From Chitinophagaceae bacterium (GTDB lineage: Bacteria; Bacteroidota; Bacteroidia; Chitinophagales; Chitinophagaceae): DNA of 64,000 bases. The position numbers were made by a program, and so were the translations under genes. Shown here piece after piece: positions 17,214 through 25,928 of this stretch (position 1 is its first letter; every line of letters begins with the position of its first letter). The notes beneath the pieces are model-generated. The model was not told where the DNA came from, did not search any database, and saw only the letters and a list, made by a program, of their open reading frames with translations. The stretch is from the NCBI GenBank assembly GCA_016710745.1, contig JADJVB010000005.1, forward strand, positions 186,001 to 250,000, in the 5' to 3' direction.

Positions 17214-17744
17214 CTATATCGCCTGCCTCGCTTTCAACTCCAAATATTTATTCACGGTATTAATGGTCAATTTTTCAGGCGGGGTAAGTATCGACAGTAT
17301 CCCGTGCTTTTTCAATTCCTTCACGATCAGTCGTTTTTCAAACTCAAATTTTTCGGCTATGGTTTTAACGTAAACGTCTTCGATGTTTTGCGCCTGCAGG
17401 TGAGAGAGTGAATGTAACTCGGTATTTTCAAAAAACACAACCAATAACAGGTGATGTTTGGCGATGGAACGCAGGTATTTCAACTGCCGGTTTAAACCCG
17501 ACAGAGATTCAAAATTGGTATATAACACCACCAGGCTGCGGTGCTTGATGCGGTTCCTGATCTGCAAATAAAGCATTTCATAATCGCTTTCTAAAAAAGC
17601 AGTATCCTGGTTATACAATAACTGCAAAATATTTTCCCGTTGTATGGGTTTGCGATCGGCTGCCAGCACCGAACCCATCTTATTGGCAAAGGTCATTAAC
17701 CCGATACGGTCCTGCTTTTGCAAACATACACTGGCCAATACCAA
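17214..17744 (-). CDS. DUF58 protein, C-terminal part (frameshifted)
   Basis: 176-residue frame containing the end of the von Willebrand A-like domain (DRIGLMTFANKMGSVLAA, HRSLVVLYTNFESLSGL). It is the continuation of the gene at 17696-18553. Adding one C to the coding-strand CC (plus-strand GG at 17771-17772) gives NELSLLDYAINSTLVLASV and one protein of about 446 residues. Part of the RDD/SpoIIM/MoxR cluster. Confidence 0.85.
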   Translation of the reverse strand: MVLASVCLQKQDRIGLMTFANKMGSVLAADRKPIQRENILQLLYNQDTAFLESDYEMLYLQIRNRIKHRSLVVLYTNFESLSGLNRQLKYLRSIAKHHLLLVVFFENTELHSLSHLQAQNIEDVYVKTIAEKFEFEKRLIVKELKKHGILSILTPPEKLTINTVNKYLELKARQAI

Positions 17745-18553
17745 AGTGCTGTTAATCGCATAATCAAGCAGGAGAGTTCATTAAAGGGCATTTTCATCAG
17801 GCGCCCCTTATCGATAATACAATATACCTGTTGCGAACGTTCATCGGTATAATTATTTACCATTAAAGAGCCCTTACGGGCCGTTGCTTTCCAGTTCACC
17901 GTGCGGATATCATCGCCGCGAACATATTCCTTGATCTGCTCAAACTCCATACTCTGGCCGATCTTGCGCATGCGCTTATTACCGGATTCGCTTTGCACCG
18001 TGGTTTGCGACAGCAATTCGTATTTACGCATCTGTAAAAACGAGGGATACACCGGCAGCACTTCTTCGGCTTCAATATTGTGGCGGCGTTTCAATAAACC
18101 CAATAAGGATTTTACGTAGATCACGATGCGGCCAAAATGGTATTCGCCCCGGCTCACCGGCCGCAGGTTGTACAAAATATTTTTTTGTTCGCCCGCCGAA
18201 AAACGGCGAGCCAATTTCCAGTCTCTTTTTTGAAACTGAACCGGCAGCTCATCAATGAGCTCCATATCAACAGTAAACGGCATCTGGTTCTTTATCCGAA
18301 GTTCTATTTTATTTTCATCGCCGTTACTCAACCGGTCGGCCGTGAGGCGTTTAGCCGTGGGCGCTTTGCTGATAAAAAGAAAGAGGTAGTCAATAAAAAC
18401 CAGCGTGGCAAACAGTAACAGTAAAATCACAACCGGCGAAAATAATGGCGGAATAAAAAACGACACAATAAATAAAACGATACAGAAGGCCATCGCCAGG
18501 TAAAACCGCCGCGACAGGTACAAAGCGCCTATGTATTTATATATGATGGTCAT
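17696..18553 (-). CDS. DUF58 protein, N-terminal part (frameshifted)
   Basis: The first 260 or so residues of a DUF58 protein: two membrane helices (LAMAFCIVLFIVSFFIPP; VVILLLLFATLVFIDYLFLF), then DUF58 with EYVRGDDIRTVNWKATARKGSLMVNNY, the family signature. The last about 20 residues are out-of-frame reading after the break near 17771. DUF58 proteins are regularly encoded next to MoxR ATPases, as here (27 bp downstream of moxR). The role is thought to be in stress response or complex assembly but is unproven. Confidence 0.87.
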   Translation of the reverse strand: MTIIYKYIGALYLSRRFYLAMAFCIVLFIVSFFIPPLFSPVVILLLLFATLVFIDYLFLFISKAPTAKRLTADRLSNGDENKIELRIKNQMPFTVDMELIDELPVQFQKRDWKLARRFSAGEQKNILYNLRPVSRGEYHFGRIVIYVKSLLGLLKRRHNIEAEEVLPVYPSFLQMRKYELLSQTTVQSESGNKRMRKIGQSMEFEQIKEYVRGDDIRTVNWKATARKGSLMVNNYTDERSQQVYCIIDKGRLMKMPFNELSCLIMRLTALWYWPVYVCKSRTVSG

Positions 18554-18580
18554 GCAGGTTCAGTTAACCGGACAAATACC

Positions 18581-19558
18581 TTATCTCGGTACTTCAATGG
18601 CTTTTAACATGGTTTCAATGAGGTCGTCGGCTGTTATGCCCTCCATTTCTTTTTCGGGAGCCAGGATGATCCGGTGCCTCAACACGGGTGGCGCCATTTC
18701 GATGATATCTTCGGGCGTAACAAAATCGCGTCCCTTAATGGCGGCGTTGGCTTTCGCTGCCCGGAGTATCGCCAGCGAGGCCCTGGGTGATGCACCCAGG
18801 TACAATGCCGGGTTATTCCGCGTTTCATGAACGATCCGTGCAATAAATTCAACCAGTTTGGGCTCAATGATGATCGATTGGATCAGCGAACGATAATGCT
18901 GAATTTCACCGGCCGTTAATATTTTTCTAACACCGGCCAGCATCTCGGCCTGGGTTTTTCCCTGTTGCCGGTTTAGGATCGTTACCTCTTCTTCCAAACT
19001 GGGGTATCCCACGTCGATCTTAAAAAGAAAACGATCGAGTTGCGCTTCGGGTAAGCGATAGGTTCCTTCCTGCTCAATTGGATTTTGTGTAGCCAGTACA
19101 ATAAACGGAAAAGTCATCTGGTGACTGATACCGTCGATGGTTACCTGCCGTTCTTCCATCACTTCAAAAAGCGCGGCCTGTGTTTTTGCCGGGGCCCGGT
19201 TGATCTCATCGATGAGCACGATATTGCTGAAGATGGGACCGGGTTTAAAAGAAAAGTCGCCCTCTTTTGGGTTGAATACCGAAGTGCCGATCACATCACT
19301 GGGCATCAGGTCGGGCGTGAACTGCAGCCTGGAAAAATCTACATCAATGATCCTGGCCATCAGCTTGGCCGTTAAGGTTTTGGCAACCCCCGGTACGCCT
19401 TCGATCAATAAATGACCATCGCATAAAAGGCCGATCAACAACAGGTCAACCATTTTTTGCTGACCAATGATCACCTGCCCGATCTCCTGCCTGATCTCTG
19501 CTACCGCTCGGTTTAACCCACCCAGTTCGATCCGTTGTTCAAATAAGTTTTCTTCCAT
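18581..19558 (-). CDS. moxR: MoxR-family AAA+ ATPase
   Basis: 325 residues, the full family length. Walker A is GVPGVAKT and Walker B is IVLIDEINRAPAK. Sensor-type and MoxR-specific segments include LATQNPIEQEGTYRLPEAQLDRF and YLGASPRASLAILRAAKA. MoxR ATPases are chaperone-like and act with DUF58/VWA partners encoded beside them. The gene lies in a minus-strand run after DUF4350 and before DUF58, probably one operon. Confidence 0.95.
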   Translation of the reverse strand: MEENLFEQRIELGGLNRAVAEIRQEIGQVIIGQQKMVDLLLIGLLCDGHLLIEGVPGVAKTLTAKLMARIIDVDFSRLQFTPDLMPSDVIGTSVFNPKEGDFSFKPGPIFSNIVLIDEINRAPAKTQAALFEVMEERQVTIDGISHQMTFPFIVLATQNPIEQEGTYRLPEAQLDRFLFKIDVGYPSLEEEVTILNRQQGKTQAEMLAGVRKILTAGEIQHYRSLIQSIIIEPKLVEFIARIVHETRNNPALYLGASPRASLAILRAAKANAAIKGRDFVTPEDIIEMAPPVLRHRIILAPEKEMEGITADDLIETMLKAIEVPR

Positions 19559-19610
19559 CAGTTTCTGTTTTTACCCAAAACAATTTGTCTGGGTGGTTTT
19601 ATTGAATATA

Positions 19611-20816
19611 CTATTTCGTCTTTTTATAAAAATGCTGTATCTGCTCGTTTAAAGAAAGCAGTTGATAATCATTTACGCTGGCACTGCCTTGTGTGGCCAG
19701 GATGCTGCGGTACAGGGTATCCACGGCGTCTCTGGACACACCGCTCTTTCGGCTGAGCATCATGATAAATTCCTCATTTATATGATTGGTACTTAAAAAA
19801 TAAGTATTGCGAATGTACTCATTAAAATAGGTGATCATCTTATCGGCAATATTTTTATTGTCTTTTTTTTGCAGGTAAAGCCGGCCAATGGTTTCGGTGA
19901 ATGTGACGGTGGTATTTTCATTGGGCTTAAGCTCTTTAATAACCCGCTGCAGTAATTTTCCGCCAAATAAAATATATAAACCAAGCAGCAGGAACGACAA
20001 CCAGAATGCATATTTCAAAGCCGGATGTTTCATGATCTCGCTGAACGTAGAAAATTCGGTACTGCTGTTTCTGCGGCGATTCAGTTTATGGTAGTAATCG
20101 TCCCAGTACACATGCTGTGGTACATTTTGGGTAAAGGCAAGCATTTTGTTTAGATACTGATAATTGTTTTTGGTCAATAAAAAATAATTACTGAAGGCAC
20201 GTGGCTCGCAGTGCAGGTATAATTTACCGCTACCATAAAAATGAACAATGGAATTGGGTTGCCTGCTGTCGTTATACCCTAAAATACGGGTATTGCTGCT
20301 GTCAATTCCGGTGAAGTAATTTTGAAAAGGATAATAATAATAGGGGTATTTCGTCGCCGTATCATCAGCCGCCCGAACCGCGGTATTCTTCATTTCACCC
20401 GCCATACTTTCTATGAGTGGTCCAATATACTCCTGGCCACAGCCAATCTCATCCAGCAACAGATCGTCTATAGCCCCAGCCGAAATGAACAGGCTGTTCC
20501 CCGCATGTACATAGGCCATCATGGCTTCCACCTCTTCGGTATTCAAAAATAATTTCGGCGTAACGCAAATATATAAGGCACCGGTATCGTTGATATTTTG
20601 CCAGGTATTATAAAAAGGCAGCCTGCTCTCCCTGATCGTATTTCCGTTGTATAAAGCGCGTACCTGCCTGAAAGCGATATCAGCTCCAAATGGCTTTATA
20701 TCCTTTTTAGCGTACGTTTCAACCAACGAAGGACGCTTCTTCAAATTACTACCACAGCCGGTGAATAAAAACGCCACTGCGGCCAGAAATAAAATATATG
20801 AAATGCCTTGCTTCAC
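19611..20816 (-). CDS. DUF4350 lipoprotein of the MoxR cluster
   Basis: 401 residues with a lipoprotein signal (FLFTGC, Cys 21). The N-terminal half is a DUF4350 domain (residues about 70-225), and a single membrane helix follows near residue 275 (YAFWLSFLLLGLYILFGG). A cytoplasmic or periplasmic helical tail then carries VTFTETIGRLYLQKKDNKNIA, a conserved feature. Function unknown; it is a standard member of the DUF4129-DUF4350-MoxR-DUF58 cluster. It starts 7 bp after the DUF4129 gene. Confidence 0.85.
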   Translation of the reverse strand: MKQGISYILFLAAVAFLFTGCGSNLKKRPSLVETYAKKDIKPFGADIAFRQVRALYNGNTIRESRLPFYNTWQNINDTGALYICVTPKLFLNTEEVEAMMAYVHAGNSLFISAGAIDDLLLDEIGCGQEYIGPLIESMAGEMKNTAVRAADDTATKYPYYYYPFQNYFTGIDSSNTRILGYNDSRQPNSIVHFYGSGKLYLHCEPRAFSNYFLLTKNNYQYLNKMLAFTQNVPQHVYWDDYYHKLNRRRNSSTEFSTFSEIMKHPALKYAFWLSFLLLGLYILFGGKLLQRVIKELKPNENTTVTFTETIGRLYLQKKDNKNIADKMITYFNEYIRNTYFLSTNHINEEFIMMLSRKSGVSRDAVDTLYRSILATQGSASVNDYQLLSLNEQIQHFYKKTK

Positions 20817-20823
20817 CAGCTGA

Positions 20824-21351
20824 TTATAATTTTTGATTTAAACGTATAAAACCACCTTCAATTTTTTGATAAATATTCTTTTCGATATTAAACTCGCCGT
20901 ACCAAACATATTCGTAATGCAGGGTTAGCGCAGCAAAATCCTGTTGATGATCGCTGTTGCTGATCTCGCGTACATATTGAAAATTGGTTTTATCGGGGGC
21001 CAGTTCAATAAAATTTCTATCAGCCAACGCATGTAATGTGCGTAAATACTGGTAACGTACCGCCTGCCGGAAATTTTGTTGCTGCAAGGCCTGGCTTATG
21101 AGCCTGTCAAAATCGCTATCGCTGTCAATAATTTCTTCTTTCACTTCGGCCAGTTCATTCTTTACGGATCTTGATCTGCGTAAAAAAGTACCATCAGCTA
21201 AAAACAGGCGATGAATAATAAACAGGATAAATCCGATACCCAGGATCCACAGTGTGATCTGCAACAGGTCGGAACTTAACAACCGCATCAGCCAGTTCAG
21301 GTTAGCTGAATCTTTTGGCTTTTTCTTTTTCGCCATTTCGGCTTTCAGCAA
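20824..21351 (-). CDS. DUF4129 protein, C-terminal part (frameshifted)
   Basis: 175-residue frame: a lysine-rich lead, one membrane helix (LLQITLWILGIGFILFIIHRLF) and a DUF4129 domain (DFDRLISQALQQQNFRQAVRYQYLRTLHALADRNFI, HYEYVWYGEFNI). The frame is open upstream of 21351 and continues the 21345-21641 frame: one extra T at the GATATATC sequence near 21372 gives KEYDYINNLNSLLKAEMAKKK. The joined protein is about 272 residues, with a signal peptide, an acidic linker, a transmembrane helix and DUF4129. Confidence 0.82.
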   Translation of the reverse strand: MLKAEMAKKKKPKDSANLNWLMRLLSSDLLQITLWILGIGFILFIIHRLFLADGTFLRRSRSVKNELAEVKEEIIDSDSDFDRLISQALQQQNFRQAVRYQYLRTLHALADRNFIELAPDKTNFQYVREISNSDHQQDFAALTLHYEYVWYGEFNIEKNIYQKIEGGFIRLNQKL

Positions 21352-21641
21352 ACTGTTGAGGTTGTTGATATATCATACTCCTTCAGTTGCTTCCATTTTC
21401 TGATCGAATCAACAGGCAGGTAGAGATTGTTCAGATACAAACTGGTATCCGGCGGTTCCACTTCATCGGTAGTTACCTCATCCGCAGCATGGGTTGCCGT
21501 ATCAACCGGCGCTTCTTCAACAGGTGCATATACTTCTTCCTGCTGCAGCAAAGAACTATCCTCGTAAACAAATTTTTTTTGAGCCTGGGCAGCCGAAAAA
21601 AAAGATGTCGTTAAAAATAATATGAAAACGATTTTACGCAT
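21345..21641 (-). CDS. DUF4129 protein, N-terminal part (frameshifted)
   Basis: 98-residue frame with a signal peptide (FILFLTTSFFSAAQAQ), then an acidic linker rich in Glu, Val and Thr and the segment SLYLNNLYLPVDSIRKWKQLKEYD. Frame is lost after YD, near 21372. The start overlaps the spoIIM stop in ATGCGTAA (8-nt overlap), indicating translational coupling. Confidence 0.78.
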   Translation of the reverse strand: MRKIVFILFLTTSFFSAAQAQKKFVYEDSSLLQQEEVYAPVEEAPVDTATHAADEVTTDEVEPPDTSLYLNNLYLPVDSIRKWKQLKEYDISTTSTVC

Positions 21642-22680
21642 CCTCTTTTTTCAACCGGTTAATAATACCATCTTCAGGAATATAAAACCCCCTTTTATGT
21701 AAACGGATCGGCAGAATTACAAAATACCAGATCATAAAAGAGAAAGAGAGCAATAAAATGGAAATACTGGCCCATACAGGTAATCCCGCATTGGCTTCCT
21801 TGTCGTAGGTTTGGCTCATCAAATGCGTTACATAGCTTTCGAAAAAAGCGGCCACCAGCAAAATGGGAATGATCACCAGGATGATCTTCACGGCATCTTT
21901 TACGCCCCGCATGCAGGATACCTTACGGGAGTAGGTGCCCGGAAAAATAATACTGCTGGCAATGATAAAACCGGCGGCTGCGGAAATAACAAAAATGAAG
22001 ATCTCCAGGGTGCCATGAATCCAGATAACGAGTACGGATTTCAGTCCCAGCCCGTGCGAAAAGAACATGTACTGAAAAGCGCCCAGCATCATGGCGGTAT
22101 ACCACAGGCCCGACACTTTTATAATTGGCCACCTGAACAGGGTTGGGATCCCCAGAAAAAATCCGCCCAACACAAACATCAGGGCAACAAAAATATTGTT
22201 GATGGCAATGGTAACAAACATGGTAAAGGGGTTGCCATCTTTATACACGCCAAAGGGATCGCCTTTGAGGATATTCTCTTCGGTCATGTCAACATAGCCA
22301 TCCCCTAAAATTCCGCGTACAAAATTCTCGTCTTTGATGGAAGAAAATACACCGATACAAACAAAAAGTATAAACACGAATGTGGTGAATAATAAAATAC
22401 GATGGTACTTTTTAAAAAGCAAGGGCAGTTCGTAACGCCAGAACTGAAAGATGCGGCTGTATTTTTCTTTTTTATTCTGATAGATGCTTTGATAAATACC
22501 TGCGGCCAGACCGTTGATCCAGCGGGTAACCTTGCTGCGCGGATAAAAAGTTTTTGCATAAGAGAGGTCATCGATCAGGGTAATAAAACGGTCGGCCATT
22601 TCATCGGGGTTATCGGTGGCCGCGTGCTGATACTGTTTCCATTTTTCGGCATTGTCCTTAATAAACCGGGCCTCTCTCAT
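21634..22680 (-). CDS. Stage II sporulation protein M family membrane protein
   Basis: 348 residues. The N-terminal about 100 residues are soluble (MREARFIKDNAEKWKQYQ, a typical start). Then come five or so helices with conserved segments FVRGILGDGYVDMTEENIL, NNIFVALMFVLGGFFLG and FFSHGLG. The SpoIIM family is found far beyond spore-formers; in Bacteroidota it pairs with RDD, DUF4129, MoxR and DUF58, and its biochemical role is unknown. It is the first gene of the minus-strand cluster, divergent from RDD. Confidence 0.93.
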   Translation of the reverse strand: MREARFIKDNAEKWKQYQHAATDNPDEMADRFITLIDDLSYAKTFYPRSKVTRWINGLAAGIYQSIYQNKKEKYSRIFQFWRYELPLLFKKYHRILLFTTFVFILFVCIGVFSSIKDENFVRGILGDGYVDMTEENILKGDPFGVYKDGNPFTMFVTIAINNIFVALMFVLGGFFLGIPTLFRWPIIKVSGLWYTAMMLGAFQYMFFSHGLGLKSVLVIWIHGTLEIFIFVISAAAGFIIASSIIFPGTYSRKVSCMRGVKDAVKIILVIIPILLVAAFFESYVTHLMSQTYDKEANAGLPVWASISILLLSFSFMIWYFVILPIRLHKRGFYIPEDGIINRLKKEDA

Positions 22681-22781
22681 AAAATAAAGTTACGGGTTAG
22701 ATGCATGAAACTACAAATTCTGCAATATTTATAACAATAATTATCGAAAACATGTTTACATTTACGCAGTAACGTCCCGCT

Positions 22782-23558
22782 ATGTCGATCATACAAATAC
22801 CCACCACTTTCAATATTGATATCGAATTTGAAATTGCCGAATTTCACAAGCGTTTACTGGCCTATCTCGTCGATTTTACACTCATGATCCTGTACCTGAT
22901 CAGCATGTTGTACCTGTTAATTGGCGGACTGGAGCTGCGTGCCGATTTTATTGGCCTGATCGTGTTGGTGGTACTGTTACCCTTATTGTTTTACACCCTG
23001 CTCACCGAATTGTGGATGAACGGGCAAACTCCCGGAAAAAAATTGTTAAAAATACGGGTGGTCAGTCTGGATGGCGGTGAAGCCAACCTGGCGCAATACC
23101 TCACCCGGTGGTTTTTGCGTTTTTACGAATGGGGCTTTATTGTATTCTTCTTTTTTTATGGCAGTCTGTATGCCGGTTTCCTGGTATTGTTTTTTGCAGG
23201 CATCAGCTCTGTTATCATCATTTCTATTTCAAATAAAAGTCAGCGATTGGGCGATATGTTGGCGGGCACCGTGGTAGTAAACACCCGGTCGGCATTAACA
23301 TTGGCCGATACCGTTTTTATGGAGATCGACCAAACTGATTACAACGTGATGTTCCCCCAGGTAATGCGTTTAAGCGACCGGGATATTAATACCATAAAAG
23401 GTGTGTTAACACAGGCCAACAAAAGAAATAATTACGAGATGTGCAACCGGGTTTCGGCGAAGGTCAAAGACGTGCTGAAGATCGAATCAGATATGTATGT
23501 TGACCAGTTCTTAGAAAAACTATTGTCTGATTATAATTACCTGGCAACAAGAGAATAA
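22782..23558 (+). CDS. RDD family membrane protein
   Basis: 258 residues with an RDD domain in residues about 15-170. LAYLVDFTLMILYLI, NGQTPGKKLLKIRVVSLDGGE and RLGDMLAGTVVVNTR are the three signature stretches. The C-terminal 90 residues are soluble. RDD proteins are small multi-helix membrane proteins of unclear transport role. It is divergent to spoIIM and shares its intergenic region, where TACATTTA at 22757-22764 is a near-consensus -7 box. Confidence 0.92.
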   Translation: MSIIQIPTTFNIDIEFEIAEFHKRLLAYLVDFTLMILYLISMLYLLIGGLELRADFIGLIVLVVLLPLLFYTLLTELWMNGQTPGKKLLKIRVVSLDGGEANLAQYLTRWFLRFYEWGFIVFFFFYGSLYAGFLVLFFAGISSVIIISISNKSQRLGDMLAGTVVVNTRSALTLADTVFMEIDQTDYNVMFPQVMRLSDRDINTIKGVLTQANKRNNYEMCNRVSAKVKDVLKIESDMYVDQFLEKLLSDYNYLATRE

Positions 23559-23562
23559 AATC

Positions 23563-23594
23563 GAAAACGGGCTTTCTCCCGAAAGCCCGTTTTC
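23563..23594. terminator. Perfect 14-bp hairpin terminator between convergent genes
   Basis: GAAAACGGGCTTTC, loop TCCC, then GAAAGCCCGTTTTC. The stem is a perfect inverted repeat and can terminate either strand. Confidence 0.88.
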
Positions 23595-23600
23595 ATTACC

Positions 23601-23948
23601 TTATTTGAAACCGCCGCTACGGAAGGCTTCCATAAACAAGGCACCAAAAAATATAAAATAGAATATCATCACGAGCAGGATCAAACCGCCGATAACAAGG
23701 CCGATAATGGAACAGGTTCTTCCGGCATTTGATGTACTGTAACTGGCAGGTGAATACAGATCGGGGGCAGCCTGGTAGGCTTTGCGGTCTTTATTGGCCA
23801 GTACCAGGCCGATAATACCACATACCACACCAAAAAAGCCATAACAGAAGGCAAGTACAATGGAAATTATACCCAAAACCAAGGCTGCTGTAGCATTTGG
23901 CAAATTGGCAGGCTGGTTTGGCGTAATAAGATTGGGTTGATCGTTCAT
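23601..23948 (-). CDS. DUF4190-type small membrane protein
   Basis: 115 residues with two or more helices. The pattern TAALVLGIISIVLAFCYG...GVVCGIIGLVLANKDRK followed by GRTCSIIGLVIGGLILL is that of DUF4190/CCC-motif proteins, with the cysteine triad at residues about 39, 47 and 84. Function unknown. It lies 10 bp after the DUF2752 gene and in my experience the two are often adjacent in Bacteroidota. Confidence 0.82.
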   Translation of the reverse strand: MNDQPNLITPNQPANLPNATAALVLGIISIVLAFCYGFFGVVCGIIGLVLANKDRKAYQAAPDLYSPASYSTSNAGRTCSIIGLVIGGLILLVMIFYFIFFGALFMEAFRSGGFK

Positions 23949-23958
23949 AACAGTTGTT

Positions 23959-24267
23959 TTAGTTTATTAGCTTAAAAATATAAGAAACTAAGATAGTAAT
24001 AAATATGGTTGCCATACCCGTTTTTATAAAAATCGGTCTGTTCGCAAACCGAAATTTATTTTTAAGCAGCAGGAGCGTAAAAAAAAGCAACATCGGTATC
24101 AGTGCGGGATAAAAATGTAGGCTCTGCATCATATCACCCCGTATTAAAGCAATGGCACTTCGTTGTAATCCGCAACCCGGACAATCAATATGCGTCATCG
24201 CTTTAAACAGGCAGGGCAGTTGATGCGCTTCGAGCCAGGTGGTAATATGTTGTAAGAAGTTGGACAT
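23959..24267 (-). CDS. DUF2752 membrane protein
   Basis: 102 residues. The IDCPGCGLQRSAIALIRGD motif is the family hallmark (C-P-G-C-G followed by a short helix). Two further hydrophobic helices follow. Function unknown. It appears to be the first gene of a two-gene unit with the DUF4190 protein. Confidence 0.87.
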   Translation of the reverse strand: MSNFLQHITTWLEAHQLPCLFKAMTHIDCPGCGLQRSAIALIRGDMMQSLHFYPALIPMLLFFTLLLLKNKFRFANRPIFIKTGMATIFITILVSYIFKLIN

Positions 24268-24293
24268 TCTTTTTTGCTGTCAGTCTAAATACT

Positions 24294-24440
24294 GGATACT
24301 GGATGCTGGATACTTGATAACAAGCCTAATACTTCTAACTCCTAACTGCTAACCCCTAACTCCTAACTGCTTACTGCTAACTGCTTACTGCTAACTGCTA
24401 ACTGCTAACTGCTAACTCCTAACTGCTAACTGCTAACTGC
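24294..24440. repeat. Period-7 tandem array, 21 units in phase, at the proS stop codon
   Basis: From 24294 the units GGATACT, GGATGCT and GGATACT give way to TGATAAC and two degenerate units. Then come 15 units of TAACTGC, TAACTCC, TAACCCC and TTACTGC from 24336 to 24440. All are in the same 7-bp phase (24336 minus 24294 is 42). The last unit runs into the proS stop codon at 24440. Confidence 0.9.
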
Positions 24441-25915
24441 TAATAAGCCCTGGCAAACAAAACCCGCTGTGTACTTGGCTTGCCCGACAGAATACAAATA
24501 CCCGCCTCCATTTCATTGTTCATCGGAATACAACGGATGGTGGCCTTGGTTTTGTCCTTGATCATTTCTTCGGTTTCGGCGGTACCGTCCCAATGGGCCG
24601 AAATAAATCCACCTTTTTCATCCAGCAATTTCACAAATTCATCCCAGGTATCAGCCTTGCTTGTTTTTTCTGTTCGGAAGGCAAGGGCCTTGTTGTACAT
24701 GTTTTGTTGAATGTCGTCCAACAGTTTAACTATGTTGCCGGCCAGCCCATCCATGGGCATGCTGCTTTTTTCTTTGGTATCGCGACGGGCAACTTCTACT
24801 ACCTTATTTTCCATATCACGCAGTCCCATGGCCAGTCTTACCGGTACCCCTTTCAACTCATACTCAGCAAATTTCCAGCCGGGGCGGCTGTTATCGCTAT
24901 TGTCGTACTTAACCCTAACGCCCAGTGCTTTTAAAGCGCTGATTATTTCGGCAGCTTTTGCATCGATCACCGGTTTGCTTTCATCGCCTTTATAAATCGG
25001 TACAATAACTACCTGGAAAGGTGCAATTTTTGGCGGCAGTATCAATCCCTGGTCATCGCTATGCGCCATAATTAAGGCGCCAATCAACCGGGTAGAAACA
25101 CCCCAGGATGTTGCCCAAACATATTCCTGCTTATTTTCTTTGGTTAAAAACTGTACGTCGAATGCTTTCGCAAAATTTTGTCCGAGGAAATGCGAAGTAC
25201 CCGCCTGTAAAGCTTTTCCATCCTGCATCATCGCTTCAATACAATAGGTTTCAACCGCGCCGGCAAAACGTTCGCTGGCCGTTTTTAATCCTTTGATAAC
25301 CGGCACGGCCATATACTCTTCCACAAAATCGGCATAAACACCCAACATGCGTTCGGTTTCTTCAATGGCTTCTTCTTTAGTGGCATGCGCGGTATGCCCT
25401 TCCTGCCAGAGGAATTCGGCTGTACGTAAAAACAAACGGGTACGCATTTCCCAACGAACTACGTTGGCCCATTGGTTGATCAGCAAGGGCAGATCGCGGT
25501 ATGATTGAATCCAATCTTTGTAAGTATTCCAGATAATGGTTTCCGAAGTTGGACGAATGATCAGTTCCTCTTCCAGTTTGGCATCCGGGTCAACCACGAT
25601 TCCCTTTCCATTGGGATCATTCATCAGCCGGTAATGGGTAACAACGGCACATTCTTTGGCAAAGCCTTCCACATGGGCCGCTTCTTTGCTCAAAAAACTT
25701 TTTGGAATAAGTAAAGGGAAATAGGCATTTACATGGCCTGTTTCCTTAAACATTTTATCCAACTGGTCACGCATATTTTCCCAAAGGGCAAAGCCGTAGG
25801 GTTTTATCACCATACAACCACGTACGGCAGAATAATCGGCCAATCCACCTTTTATCACCAGGTCGTTGTACCACTGCGAATAATCTTCTTCTCTTGATGT
25901 TAATTCTTTGCTCAT
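24440..25915 (-). CDS. proS: Proline--tRNA ligase
   Basis: 491 residues from ATG 25915, beginning MSKELTSREEDYSQWYNDLV, the usual start of the archaeal/eukaryal-like ProRS found in many Bacteroidota. Class II motifs are present: GYVx-type KPYGFALWENM, RPTSETIIWNTYKDWIQSYRDLPL, RTAEFLWQEGHTAHAT and GTSHFLGQNFAKAFDV. The C-terminal zinc-type domain ends RVLFARAY. A longer open frame to 25987 would add 24 residues that read through the GTCTGAC repeats (MVRRGRQT...) and is not a credible start. Confidence 0.96.
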   Translation of the reverse strand: MSKELTSREEDYSQWYNDLVIKGGLADYSAVRGCMVIKPYGFALWENMRDQLDKMFKETGHVNAYFPLLIPKSFLSKEAAHVEGFAKECAVVTHYRLMNDPNGKGIVVDPDAKLEEELIIRPTSETIIWNTYKDWIQSYRDLPLLINQWANVVRWEMRTRLFLRTAEFLWQEGHTAHATKEEAIEETERMLGVYADFVEEYMAVPVIKGLKTASERFAGAVETYCIEAMMQDGKALQAGTSHFLGQNFAKAFDVQFLTKENKQEYVWATSWGVSTRLIGALIMAHSDDQGLILPPKIAPFQVVIVPIYKGDESKPVIDAKAAEIISALKALGVRVKYDNSDNSRPGWKFAEYELKGVPVRLAMGLRDMENKVVEVARRDTKEKSSMPMDGLAGNIVKLLDDIQQNMYNKALAFRTEKTSKADTWDEFVKLLDEKGGFISAHWDGTAETEEMIKDKTKATIRCIPMNNEMEAGICILSGKPSTQRVLFARAY

Positions 25916-25928
25916 TTGTTGTTTTTTT

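Noticed and set aside
21811..22308. 165-codon plus-strand open frame opposite spoIIM
   Set aside because: It lies wholly antisense to a well-conserved gene and has a composition (many His, Gln, Gly) typical of shadow frames.
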